From positions 4,007 to 68,006 of the forward strand of contig DLKL01000014.1 in the NCBI GenBank assembly GCA_002476495.1: DNA of 64,000 nt, in the 5' to 3' direction. This DNA comes from Lachnospiraceae bacterium UBA7589. GTDB lineage: Bacteria; Bacillota; Clostridia; Lachnospirales; Lachnospiraceae. Position numbers and translations under genes: made by a program. Positions 44,898 through 53,941 of this stretch are shown in pieces. The stretch's first letter is position 1, and each line of letters opens with the position of its first letter. The notes under the pieces were generated by a model. That model was not told where the DNA came from, did no database searches, and worked only from the letters and a program-made list of their open reading frames with translations.

Positions 44898-46902
44898 AAT
44901 TGTAAAAGCACTTTACAAAAAAGAAATACTGGATGTACTCAGGGACAAAAAGACAGTCATTATGATGCTTCTTGTACCTTTGGTTTTATACCCTCTTCTG
45001 ATTGTGGCGGGACTTAATATTGTTACTAAGATAGCGACAGATATTACCGGTGGAAGCTATAAAATAGCTCTTGATTTTGAAAACGAGGCTCTGGAAAATA
45101 TTATAAATGACAGCAGTGACGAGGATTATAGAATAGAGCTGGTAGATGTGGAAAATTGCAAGGAGGCTCTTGAAAATGGGGACATAGATGCATATATGGA
45201 AAAAGACAACAGCTCAGATGGGGAAAAATATGTAATTAACTATCTTTCGGCTGAAACAGGCTCTGATTATGCCAGAGGAATAAGTATAGATATACTTGAA
45301 AAATATGCCCGTTCCATAACAGTAAGGCTTCTGGAGGAAGCAGGATTTGATTCCGAATACATATTACAGCCGGTGAAAATATCAATCAGGGATTATTCTA
45401 CAAAAGAGGAATCAGCGGGAAGTATTATGGGAAAGATTATTCCGTTTATGCTGGTGACAAGCCTTCTTATGGGAACTATGTATCCTGCAATAGATACTAC
45501 GGCGGGAGAAAGGGAAAGAGGAACACTGGAAACTGTGCTTACCCTGCCTGTAACTAACAGGGAATTGTTTGTGAGCAAATTTTTGACAGTGGCAACCATA
45601 GGAATTGTCTCAGCTCTTTTGAATATCGTATCCATGGGTGGGGTTGGAATATATATGTACAGGACTGTTCTTACCATAAACGGAGGACAGGGCATAAGAC
45701 TCTATACGTTTTTGCCGGTAATTGTGATATGTGCTCTCTGTATTATTGCATTTGCCGTATTTATAAGTGCGTTATCCATGAGTGTGTGCGTATTTGCAAA
45801 ATCATATAAGGAGGCAAACAATTATATTACACCCCTTACCATAATTGTTATGTTTGCAGCTATGGGGTCAGTTATGCCTGAGCTGGCACTTACAAGAAAA
45901 AGTGCGGCCGTACCGGTGGTAAATATATGCCTGCTTATACGGGATTTATTGCAATTTAAGTACAACCCTACACTTATAATGATAGTTCTTATGAGCAATA
46001 TTATTATAGGGATTCTGGCCATATTGCTATTGGGCAAATTATATAACAGCGAAGCAATTCTCTTTGGTGAGGAGGGAACCTCACTGCGGCTTTTTGAAAA
46101 ACCGGGAAATATGATAAAGGGAGGCGTACCCGGGATTGGGGATTTGATTCTTGCCCTTGCGTTGCTTTTGATAGCTGTAATTTACATAGGCGGTGCCCTT
46201 TCCGTAAAATCCGGTTTACTGGCAATATTTGTTACACAGCTTATGATTTTTCTTATACCTGTTATATATGCGCTGTATACAAAAAGGGATATGGAAAAAA
46301 CTTTTCGTCTCAGACTTCCGGGGATATGGGATATATTGGGAGCAATATTAATGATAATCGGAGCAATGATAATCGGGACAATTCTGACCTCCGTAACCTC
46401 AGCAGTATTTAAGAATAGTGCTGTAGAAATGAACAGGAGTACCCTTGGGCTTTTTGATGGAAACTTTTTGCAGGTTTTTCTTCTTGTGGCTGTTGCCCCT
46501 GCTGTCTGCGAGGAAATCATGTTTCGCGGATTTGTGTTTTCGGCACTGGAAAGCAAAACCGGATACAGAAAGGCAATTATTATAGCCGGATTAATATTTG
46601 GCATATACCACATGAATCCGGTACAGGCTGTCACTACGACATTTATCGGAATAATTATATGTATTGCCGCATATAAGTCGGGAAGCATTTTACCGGGAAT
46701 GATAATGCACTTTGTCAATAATGCCTTATCTTGTGTATTGGCATTTTATCCGGAAAAAGTATGCAAAATGGTACCCTGGCTTGTGAATATAAGACTTACC
46801 ATAGCCGGGGCGGTTATTTTGGTGCTTGCAGGAGCATTATTAATATGCTCAGGGTGTAAATTAATGGACATAAAAATAAGAAAATATGCTAAAAAACAGT
46901 AA
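44887..46902 (+). CDS. ABC-2 type permease fused to a CPBP intramembrane protease
   Basis: The protein has 671 residues. The first ~400 form a NatB-like ABC-2 permease: one helix near 25-50, an extracellular domain, and a helix bundle with TAGERERGTLETVLTLP. The C-terminal ~200 residues are a CPBP (CAAX protease/bacteriocin-processing) domain with all motifs: EEIMFRG, FGIYH and HFVNN. This NatB-CPBP fusion recurs in Firmicutes; the protease half could act on membrane peptides handled by the transporter, which is inference. It overlaps the ATPase gene by 11 bases. Confidence 0.9.
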   Translation: MNFKIVKALYKKEILDVLRDKKTVIMMLLVPLVLYPLLIVAGLNIVTKIATDITGGSYKIALDFENEALENIINDSSDEDYRIELVDVENCKEALENGDIDAYMEKDNSSDGEKYVINYLSAETGSDYARGISIDILEKYARSITVRLLEEAGFDSEYILQPVKISIRDYSTKEESAGSIMGKIIPFMLVTSLLMGTMYPAIDTTAGERERGTLETVLTLPVTNRELFVSKFLTVATIGIVSALLNIVSMGGVGIYMYRTVLTINGGQGIRLYTFLPVIVICALCIIAFAVFISALSMSVCVFAKSYKEANNYITPLTIIVMFAAMGSVMPELALTRKSAAVPVVNICLLIRDLLQFKYNPTLIMIVLMSNIIIGILAILLLGKLYNSEAILFGEEGTSLRLFEKPGNMIKGGVPGIGDLILALALLLIAVIYIGGALSVKSGLLAIFVTQLMIFLIPVIYALYTKRDMEKTFRLRLPGIWDILGAILMIIGAMIIGTILTSVTSAVFKNSAVEMNRSTLGLFDGNFLQVFLLVAVAPAVCEEIMFRGFVFSALESKTGYRKAIIIAGLIFGIYHMNPVQAVTTTFIGIIICIAAYKSGSILPGMIMHFVNNALSCVLAFYPEKVCKMVPWLVNIRLTIAGAVILVLAGALLICSGCKLMDIKIRKYAKKQ

Positions 46903-46938
46903 AAAAGTTATATAAAGTATTTATATTTTCTCTTTTCA

Positions 46939-46967
46939 TTGTTAAAATTCACTTTTTATGTTAAAAT
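46939..46967 (+). promoter_or_regulatory. Putative promoter of the GH25 gene
   Basis: TTGTTA, a 17-base spacer and TAAAAT lie about 30 bases before the ATG. Confidence 0.5.
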
Positions 46968-46999
46968 GTACACAATATTACATTAAAGGATATTTACAA

Positions 47000-47944
47000 A
47001 TGAAAGAATACGTTGTCAGGTTTTTTATCTACATAGCATCAGCAGTTATTCTTGTTGCCATAGGCATCGTTATTGGTATTAATATTAACATTTCAAAGAT
47101 AAAGCCTTCGCCTGTGCATCCGGGATATCACTCATGGACCTTTCCGGAAAGCTATGAAGGACATGTGATTGATGATAATTTCTGGAACTTTGTGCACGCA
47201 AGCTATGTGCTGGTTGGAACCCCTCCTGAATGTGAATTCTACAAGATTGTGAGTGAGGTGCCAAGACATAGCTACAATCCGGAAAATTTCTATATCGAAG
47301 ACAATGATAATGCTATGTATTATCATCTGGATGACGGAACAAGAGCATCCTCTGTAGCTATAGATGTTTCGACCTATCAGACATATGTCGACTGGGATAA
47401 GGTCAGGGCGGCCGGGGTAGATGTTGTTATGATTCGTGTAGGCTTCAGAGGATATGGCTCAGGAAAGATTGTTCTGGATAATATGTTTGAAGACCATGCA
47501 GAGAAAGCAAAAGCAGCCGGACTAAGGGTTGGTGTCTACTTTTTCAGCCAGGCTCTCAACTATGAGGAGGGGGTAGAGGAAGCCGAATTTGCTTTGGATG
47601 CAATAAAGGATTATGGTATTGACGGTCCTGTTGCTATTGATACTGAATACGTTGATGCGGCAGATGCAAGAACTGTGGGACTTGGAATATCTGCAAGGAC
47701 TGATGGTGTGGTTGGCTTCTGTGAAAAGGTAAAGGCTGCCGGCTATGAGCCGATGATATATGCCAGCAGGAACTGGTTTGTACAATGTCTGGATATGACA
47801 CGTCTGGGGGACTACAGATTATGGCTGGCACATTATACCAACCAAAGTGATTTTCCGTATGAATATATGGGATGGCAATACACTGATTCCGGTGAAATCG
47901 ACGGAATATCCGGAAAGATAGATATGAATGTCTGGTTTGAGTAG
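47000..47944 (+). CDS. GH25 family lysozyme, membrane-anchored
   Basis: The 314-residue protein has one N-terminal membrane helix (about residues 8-30), a linker of about 80 residues and a GH25 domain: AIDVSTYQTYVDWDKV at the start, the catalytic DxE in PVAIDTEY, and YASRNWF ... LWLAHYT ... WQYTDSGEIDGI at the end. It should cut peptidoglycan outside the cell. AAAGGAT precedes the ATG at 47000. The next gene follows by 27 bases. Confidence 0.92.
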   Translation: MKEYVVRFFIYIASAVILVAIGIVIGININISKIKPSPVHPGYHSWTFPESYEGHVIDDNFWNFVHASYVLVGTPPECEFYKIVSEVPRHSYNPENFYIEDNDNAMYYHLDDGTRASSVAIDVSTYQTYVDWDKVRAAGVDVVMIRVGFRGYGSGKIVLDNMFEDHAEKAKAAGLRVGVYFFSQALNYEEGVEEAEFALDAIKDYGIDGPVAIDTEYVDAADARTVGLGISARTDGVVGFCEKVKAAGYEPMIYASRNWFVQCLDMTRLGDYRLWLAHYTNQSDFPYEYMGWQYTDSGEIDGISGKIDMNVWFE

Positions 47945-47971
47945 CGATACAGGAAGATATGGGGGTGGGTT

Positions 47972-49894
47972 ATGAGAGATTGGTTCTCATCATTTGATTT
48001 TGCAGCACTTATTTTGCTCATTATCATCTGGATATGGTTTATAACTGAAAAAAGGGTACCTCTTAAGGGACACGAATTGTTTTTGAGATTGATAGTTCTG
48101 ATTGTTGCTGCCACTGTTCTGGAGCTGGCAACAGAGTTTGCATGGCTGTATATTACCCCCGAGGAATCTTTGCTGTTTGAAGGCTTGCTGATATTATATT
48201 CCGTAGCATTTAACATTATATTACCTACGTTTGCATATTATGTAAGCCTGCTTGCAGATTACAAAAAGGAAAAGAGAAGAGTTATAGAGTATGTCTGCCA
48301 TGGCTTTATGATTGTGTCGTCTGTTATATTGCTTCTTAATCCATGGCTTAAGTGGGCATATTATTATACTGAACAGGGACAGTATGTGGAAACCGTGGGA
48401 ATGTACATACTTAATGGTATTAATATTCTGTCTGTTCTTTTGGGATTATGTTCAATATTGAAGATAGTTACAAGGCTTACCTTTGTTAAGGCAGCTACTA
48501 TATTTTTTACCCTTATCCTGTGGGCTCTGGCATGGTTTGCACGAAGGGATTATGACATGAATGTGCTTTGCTTTGCTATGTCTATATGTTGTGCAACCCT
48601 GTATCATTATCTGCATAATCCCGGCAGAGTTATAGATGCGAAAACCAATCTGTATAACCGTAATTTTATGGGGCATTATGTTATAAGTCTGTTTTCGTAT
48701 GAAAAAGGCTTCAGTGCAATTTTAATTGCAATGGATGATTTCAAATTTGTTAATAAGACCTATGGGGTAGATACAGGTGACGAGCTTCTTGCCCAGATTG
48801 CCAGATTTCTTAAGGGCATTAATGAAAAAAATGTGGTGTTCCGTTTTGGCTCGGATCAGTTTTGTATAATTTTGGACAAAAAATCCCAACCTGTTGAGGA
48901 CGTGGCTGAAGAAATTCATGCCAGATTTCTGCATCCCTGGTATTGTAATGTAGTATCAGGGGTAATGATGTCTGCATCGCTGTGTTGTATAGATTGTCCG
49001 CGGGATGCGGCAACCTATGGGGATCTGGTGGAAGTGATTGATTACTCAATGGCTATTGCCAAGAAAAACAAAAAAGGTGGAATAAGCCACGCATCAGAAA
49101 TAGAGCTGGACAGAATACACAAAGATAAAGCTGTGGAAAAAGCTGTAAGGCTTGCGATGGACAGGGATGAACTTATGGTTTATTATCAGCCGATTTATTC
49201 AGTTAATCATAATGGGTATAATTCCGCAGAGGCATTGGTAAGACTAAAGGATGAGGAACTGGGCTGGATATCTCCGGAGGTGTTTATACCCCTGGCAGAA
49301 AAGAATGGTCTTATTGTTGAGATGGGAGATATTATCCTTAATAAGGTATGCAGATTTATACAGGAAAACAATCTAAAGGAAACAAGCATTGAATATATAG
49401 AGATTAATATCAGCCCTATACAGCTGATTCAGGCTGATTTTGCCAATCGTGTCAAAGCAATAATGGAAAAGTATGAGGTGCAGCCATCCCAGCTTAACAT
49501 GGAGATTACCGAGACTGCCACTATAGCATCAATGTCTGTTGTAAAGGACAATATTAATAAGCTTGTGGATATGGGAATAAGCTTTTCCCTGGATGATTAT
49601 GGCTCCGGGTCAGCTAATATAGATTATATTAACAGAATGCCATTTAAGATAATAAAGCTTGATAAATATATTATATGGGATGCCTTCAAAAATGATAAGG
49701 CAGGAATAACCCTGGAATATACCATTGGTATGCTGAATGCCCTTAAGCTTTTGATAGTTGCCGAGGGCGTTGAGACAGAGGAAATGAGAGACAGACTGAC
49801 AAGCATAGGCTGTCATTACATGCAGGGCTGGTATTATTCAAAGGCAGTATCGGACAAGGAGTTTATGAACCTTATGCAAAAGGCAGCAGAATAG
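47972..49894 (+). CDS. Membrane GGDEF-EAL protein, degenerate GGDEF and apparently active EAL
   Basis: The 640-residue protein has six or seven membrane helices in the first ~215 residues, then a GGDEF domain whose signature reads GSDQF, so cyclase activity is unlikely. A C-terminal EAL domain keeps the metal and catalytic set: EALVR, EINIS, MEITE, DDYGSGSAN, IKLDK, EGVE and MQGWYYS. It should degrade c-di-GMP, perhaps with the GGDEF domain as a GTP sensor. Its signal is unknown. It is the only c-di-GMP protein in the window; the PgaCD-like pair 29 kb away is a possible effector. Confidence 0.92.
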   Translation: MRDWFSSFDFAALILLIIIWIWFITEKRVPLKGHELFLRLIVLIVAATVLELATEFAWLYITPEESLLFEGLLILYSVAFNIILPTFAYYVSLLADYKKEKRRVIEYVCHGFMIVSSVILLLNPWLKWAYYYTEQGQYVETVGMYILNGINILSVLLGLCSILKIVTRLTFVKAATIFFTLILWALAWFARRDYDMNVLCFAMSICCATLYHYLHNPGRVIDAKTNLYNRNFMGHYVISLFSYEKGFSAILIAMDDFKFVNKTYGVDTGDELLAQIARFLKGINEKNVVFRFGSDQFCIILDKKSQPVEDVAEEIHARFLHPWYCNVVSGVMMSASLCCIDCPRDAATYGDLVEVIDYSMAIAKKNKKGGISHASEIELDRIHKDKAVEKAVRLAMDRDELMVYYQPIYSVNHNGYNSAEALVRLKDEELGWISPEVFIPLAEKNGLIVEMGDIILNKVCRFIQENNLKETSIEYIEINISPIQLIQADFANRVKAIMEKYEVQPSQLNMEITETATIASMSVVKDNINKLVDMGISFSLDDYGSGSANIDYINRMPFKIIKLDKYIIWDAFKNDKAGITLEYTIGMLNALKLLIVAEGVETEEMRDRLTSIGCHYMQGWYYSKAVSDKEFMNLMQKAAE

Positions 49895-49899
49895 TATAA

Positions 49900-51192
49900 T
49901 TACATGTTCCATAGCCCATAAGCGGGAATATTAAATACAGAATTATTAATTGACACCTGCTCAAGGGAAATATTAATAGAAAGCTCAGATGTAAGATTTT
50001 GATTTTTGAAAGTCTTTATGTTCTGGGCTTTATTATTATGGGTAAATCTTATATCAACGGGAACAACAGTATGACCTCCCTCGTACACAAAGGGTACTCT
50101 TGCTGTAGCTTTTGATATCCAATAGTATACGGACCCCACCTTGTTGCTGAGTTCCTGGAAAATATATTGACAGGCAATAGCACCGTTTTCCTCCCCGAAT
50201 ATTCGGTCTATTGGTGTGTCCTGATCACATGGAAGATTATAAAGTGCTCTTAAAAGGCCATGATCCAGAAGAAACAACTGAAAGGATTTATTGTCAACAT
50301 GGTTTTCTAATGGCAGAGAACAGTCCTTAAGGCGTGGGAGCTTCCTTGCCAGCCCAAGATTGCACAGATTGAAGGCTGCATCAGCATACTCACGGCTTCT
50401 GGCATTTTCTTCAACAAGACGATACATAAATTTTTTGTTATCCTTATTGAGCTGCTTTGGAATACTCTTCCATATCCTTCTGCATCTTGTGGCCATAGCG
50501 GGAGAAAAGGATGAACGGATAAGCCACTCATAGTTGTTTATCATGTCCAGCTGCATCCTGCGTACCAGTGAAAAATCCTTATTTTCAATAAAATTCTTTA
50601 CGATTGCGGGCATACCTCCTGTTATCATATAATCACGAAGCATTGCAAGGACAGTATTTTCTTCTACCGGATTAAGGGGAACGGATTTGGAATTTTCAAT
50701 AGCTGAGACTATAGGTGTAGCCTTGTTTGCAATAAGGTATTCGTCAAAGGTCATAGGACGCATGCGTATAATGTTAAATACATCCTTGTGGTGGTATTCG
50801 AATTCGGTTATAGCCATGGATGAGCCTATAAGACAGATGACATGGTTTCTGTGTAATTTTCCATAATGGTAGAATATTTCCCCGCAAAAAGGGATGTTCT
50901 GAACCTGATCAATGATAAGAAGATTTTTAGTAAAATCAACACCGTCAAAATGCTTTTTGACGTATTCGTCAATTGCCAGTGCTATGCTTTCAACAGGAAT
51001 ATCCATTGTAAGTATATTCTTTAATTCCTTTCGTACAGAAAGATCGATAATCCTGTAACCATCAAAAAATGCAGTGGCAAAGTCTGTTATTGTCCAGGTC
51101 TTTCCTACTCCGTGAGCTCCCTTGAGATATAGAATTCTTTTTCGTGGCTCTTCGTACCATGCAGCCAGGCTGTTGATTACATTTCTGTACAT
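49900..51192 (-). CDS. AAA family ATPase with DUF4143-type C-terminus
   Basis: The 430-residue protein has Walker A (KGAHGVGKTW near residues 25-33), a Walker B that reads LLIIDQVQ where the family normally has LDEIQ, a sensor GSS, and MRPMTFDEYLIA, typical of DUF4143-type ATPases. The Glu-to-Gln change at Walker B could slow ATP hydrolysis. The function of the family is not settled. It lies alone, convergent with the EAL gene, and has only a weak ribosome site. Confidence 0.85.
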   Translation of the reverse strand: MYRNVINSLAAWYEEPRKRILYLKGAHGVGKTWTITDFATAFFDGYRIIDLSVRKELKNILTMDIPVESIALAIDEYVKKHFDGVDFTKNLLIIDQVQNIPFCGEIFYHYGKLHRNHVICLIGSSMAITEFEYHHKDVFNIIRMRPMTFDEYLIANKATPIVSAIENSKSVPLNPVEENTVLAMLRDYMITGGMPAIVKNFIENKDFSLVRRMQLDMINNYEWLIRSSFSPAMATRCRRIWKSIPKQLNKDNKKFMYRLVEENARSREYADAAFNLCNLGLARKLPRLKDCSLPLENHVDNKSFQLFLLDHGLLRALYNLPCDQDTPIDRIFGEENGAIACQYIFQELSNKVGSVYYWISKATARVPFVYEGGHTVVPVDIRFTHNNKAQNIKTFKNQNLTSELSINISLEQVSINNSVFNIPAYGLWNM

Positions 51193-51296
51193 AAAAATCC
51201 CCCATTGACAGTGTAAATATTAATTAATAACATTTTAGTCAATAATTACAATTATGTCAATTGACAGAAGGAGAACTTTCTTTGACAAATTATTGC

Positions 51297-51325
51297 TTGT
51301 TGTAGGTGAATGGAAATGTTATAAT
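51297..51325 (+). promoter_or_regulatory. Promoter of the AI-2E-family gene
   Basis: TTGTTG, a 17-base spacer and TATAAT sit about 38 bases before the GTG start. Confidence 0.6.
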
Positions 51326-51362
51326 GGGCAATAGCAGGTTTATAGATAAAGGAGGGTATTTT

Positions 51363-52784
51363 GTGGGTAAAAAGTTTGATAAGAATCTGGTAAAGTTTGG
51401 AGTTGTTTTAACTGTATCGGTCTGTATATGTATTGTATTTTCCGAACTGGTAAAGGAATGGCGGTCGGTATTCCATTTTATCGGCAAATTTTTCTCGGCA
51501 CTTACACCTTTTATAGTGGGACTGGCTGTGGCATTTCTTCTCAATCCGTTAATGGTATATTGCAGAAGGGGAATAGCCCACTTCTTTGGAAAAACCTTGA
51601 AAAAGACGGATTATGATACGGCCTTCAGAAAATCGAAGATACCCGCACTTATTATTACCCTTGCAACCTTTCTGGTAATTATAGGTGGCTTTTTAAGAAT
51701 AGTAATCCCAAGAATATATGAAAGCCTTGAGGATCTGGTGTACAAGATGCCCGGATATCTGGATAGTGCCCAGACCTGGATAAAGCATTTCTTCGAGAAA
51801 AATAATAAATTTGAAGAGCCGGCACTTCAGGCGCTGGATTATGTCAGGGATAATGTAATGGTATGGGTCCAGGACAAAATTATGCCTAATCTGGATCAGA
51901 TTGTTGTAAAGGTATCCAGCGGTTTTGTTGTAGGTGTTAAAGCAATATTTAATTTTCTGGTGGGTATTATAGTCGCAATTTATCTGCTTGCAAGCAAGGA
52001 TGTGCTTATTGCACAGGGCAAAAAAGTTGTATATTGCACATTTTCCAAAAAGCATGGAAACAGGATACTTGACGGACTATCTTATGCAAATTCTGTATTT
52101 GGTGGATTTATCAACGGAAAAATACTCGATTCTATCATAATAGGAATACTGTGCTACATATTTACGGCAGCGGTTCATATGGAATATGCGGTTCTTATCA
52201 GTGTGATTGTAGGTGTTACCAATGTAATTCCGTTTTTTGGACCGTTTATCGGTGCTATCCCGGGAGCATTGCTGGCTCTTATGGATGACCCGGTTATGTT
52301 TGTTGTATTTGTAATATTCGTACTTGTACTTCAGCAGTTTGATGGAAATATTCTTGGACCGCTCATTCTGGGAGATTCTACAGGCTTGTCAGGAATGTGG
52401 GTGCTGGTTGCCATTCTGGTAGGAGGAGATTTGTTCGGAGTTGCGGGTATGTTCCTCGGAGTTCCTGCCTTTGCGTGCATATATGCCTTTATAGCTGTTC
52501 AGCTTAGGGACGGACTAAGGGATAAAAATATGTCATCCAAGACAGAAGATTATTTCAGACTTAAAGGCTTTGATGAGGAAACAGGGGAGCCTATATATAG
52601 GAAAAAGCATGATTTTGCAAAGATATCCATAAAGAAACGTAAGAAAAAGTCCCTGTTAAAGCGAATTAAGAACCGATACGCAAAGGGAAAGGATCCGGGA
52701 AAAAATATGATTCAGGACGGAGGAGACACAATTTCCGAGGAAGAAATCAATGAAAAATATGAGTCTGAGGACAAAAATAAATAA
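51363..52784 (+). CDS. AI-2E family transporter
   Basis: The 473-residue membrane protein has about eight helices with the family blocks ALTPFIVGLAVAFLLNPLM, FNFLVGIIVAIYLLASKD, VGVTNVIPFFGPFIGAIPG and QQFDGNILGPLILG. Members include the quorum-signal exporter TqsA and Na+(Li+)/H+ antiporters; which applies is open. The C-terminal ~90 residues are very basic, then acidic, and probably cytoplasmic. AAAGGAGGG supports a GTG start at 51363; the ATG at 51324 overlaps the promoter -10. Confidence 0.9.
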   Translation: MGKKFDKNLVKFGVVLTVSVCICIVFSELVKEWRSVFHFIGKFFSALTPFIVGLAVAFLLNPLMVYCRRGIAHFFGKTLKKTDYDTAFRKSKIPALIITLATFLVIIGGFLRIVIPRIYESLEDLVYKMPGYLDSAQTWIKHFFEKNNKFEEPALQALDYVRDNVMVWVQDKIMPNLDQIVVKVSSGFVVGVKAIFNFLVGIIVAIYLLASKDVLIAQGKKVVYCTFSKKHGNRILDGLSYANSVFGGFINGKILDSIIIGILCYIFTAAVHMEYAVLISVIVGVTNVIPFFGPFIGAIPGALLALMDDPVMFVVFVIFVLVLQQFDGNILGPLILGDSTGLSGMWVLVAILVGGDLFGVAGMFLGVPAFACIYAFIAVQLRDGLRDKNMSSKTEDYFRLKGFDEETGEPIYRKKHDFAKISIKKRKKKSLLKRIKNRYAKGKDPGKNMIQDGGDTISEEEINEKYESEDKNK

Positions 52785-52813
52785 CAGATTATATCGTAAG
52801 GAGGAAGTAGTAT

Positions 52814-53716
52814 ATGGCAAAGGGAAGCTACAAAAACAGTGATATTCTGGCATGGATGGGATATTTTGCCGAAAGAATGGAGGTAAGCCCTGAAAAGATA
52901 AAGCTATTGGATATATGCGGTAAGTTGAAAAATGTCATTCCTTTTGTAGAGACCAGAAAAAGGGTTCTCATATTTGCCGATGAGCTTCATGAGGATTTGT
53001 TTTATGATTTTTGGGAAGCCGGTTTTGGAGAATACGATATGTGGTACGGAACAGGCATAGAGGAAAATGGACAGATTAAGCAGGTCAAAATTAAAGAGGT
53101 AATTAATAAAAAAATCACCGGTCCCACAGTTATATTTATTCTTAACGAAAAGACCAGGGAGTCATATCGTATCGGTATGAAAAATGATATGTTCTCCAAG
53201 GGACCGATAAAATATGTTGGGAATGAAATAAGGGCTGTAATTATGAGTATGCTGGGAGTTGACAGCCAGGACACCATATGTCTGGTGGATGCGGAAAGTA
53301 TAGCCATTGAAGCGGCTTTTGTGGCAGGTGACGGAACTATCATATGTGTTGAAAATGATAAGGGTGCAAAGGAAACCATGGAGGATAATGTTAAGCAGTT
53401 TGGCGTCCATAACGTTATGATTGTACCGGATTTATCTCCTGAGACAATGGAAAAAATACCGGTACCAAGAGTATCCTTTATAGTAGCAAATAAGCATCTG
53501 GAAGAAGATATACAAAGACTTCTCAACAAAAATCCTAAGATGCAATTTGTAATATATACCCTTGAACTTGATATCCTGTCAGGAATCCGGGGACTGTTTT
53601 CAAAGTATAATATAAGCAATATGGAGGTAACCCAGATTACAGTTTCAAAGACTGATAAAAACAGTATTTTTGTAACCCAGCCATCTCCATGGCTTATTAC
53701 CGGTGAGGTGCAATGA
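52814..53716 (+). CDS. Divergent CbiT/CobL-like methyltransferase-fold protein
   Basis: The 300-residue protein resembles precorrin-6B methylases: an N-terminal CbiE-like segment, then KGPIKYVGNEIRAVIMSMLGV (the CbiT pxTKxEVR lead-in), AIEAAF, ICVENDKGAKETMEDNVKQFGVHNV and a FIVANKHLEE strand. The SAM loop that should read D-x-G-x-G-x-G is LVDAESIAIEAA, without its glycines, so methyl transfer is doubtful. No other cobalamin gene is nearby. It overlaps the DUF4250 gene by 4 bases and is followed by leuS. Confidence 0.65.
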   Translation: MAKGSYKNSDILAWMGYFAERMEVSPEKIKLLDICGKLKNVIPFVETRKRVLIFADELHEDLFYDFWEAGFGEYDMWYGTGIEENGQIKQVKIKEVINKKITGPTVIFILNEKTRESYRIGMKNDMFSKGPIKYVGNEIRAVIMSMLGVDSQDTICLVDAESIAIEAAFVAGDGTIICVENDKGAKETMEDNVKQFGVHNVMIVPDLSPETMEKIPVPRVSFIVANKHLEEDIQRLLNKNPKMQFVIYTLELDILSGIRGLFSKYNISNMEVTQITVSKTDKNSIFVTQPSPWLITGEVQ

Positions 53717-53901
53717 TGGGGATTGACAGACTTCCGGAGGATCCGATGATGCTCCTTTCCTTTGTAAATACCAGATTGAGGGATAATAATATTTCTCTCG
53801 GGGAGTTCGCCAAGGAATTTGGTACATCAGTTGAAATTATAGAGGAAAAGCTTGACAAGATCGGATATAGCTATAATAATGATTTGAGAAAATTTGTTTA
53901 A
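53713..53901 (+). CDS. DUF4250 domain-containing protein
   Basis: The 62-residue protein matches the DUF4250 pattern: LPEDPMMLLSFVNTRLRDN at the N-terminus, then a small helical module that ends YNNDLRKFV. Its function is unknown; the helix-turn-helix-like shape hints at nucleic-acid or protein binding. The ATG overlaps the stop of the gene before (ATGA), and leuS follows 40 bases later. Confidence 0.85.
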   Translation: MMGIDRLPEDPMMLLSFVNTRLRDNNISLGEFAKEFGTSVEIIEEKLDKIGYSYNNDLRKFV

Positions 53902-53941
53902 TAAAAGGCTGCTTTTGTTTTTTATGCAGAACGGAGGAAAT

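Noticed and set aside
53002..53619. - strand reading frame (205 codons) opposite the CbiT-like gene
   Set aside because: No start signal and no motif; explained by the + strand gene.
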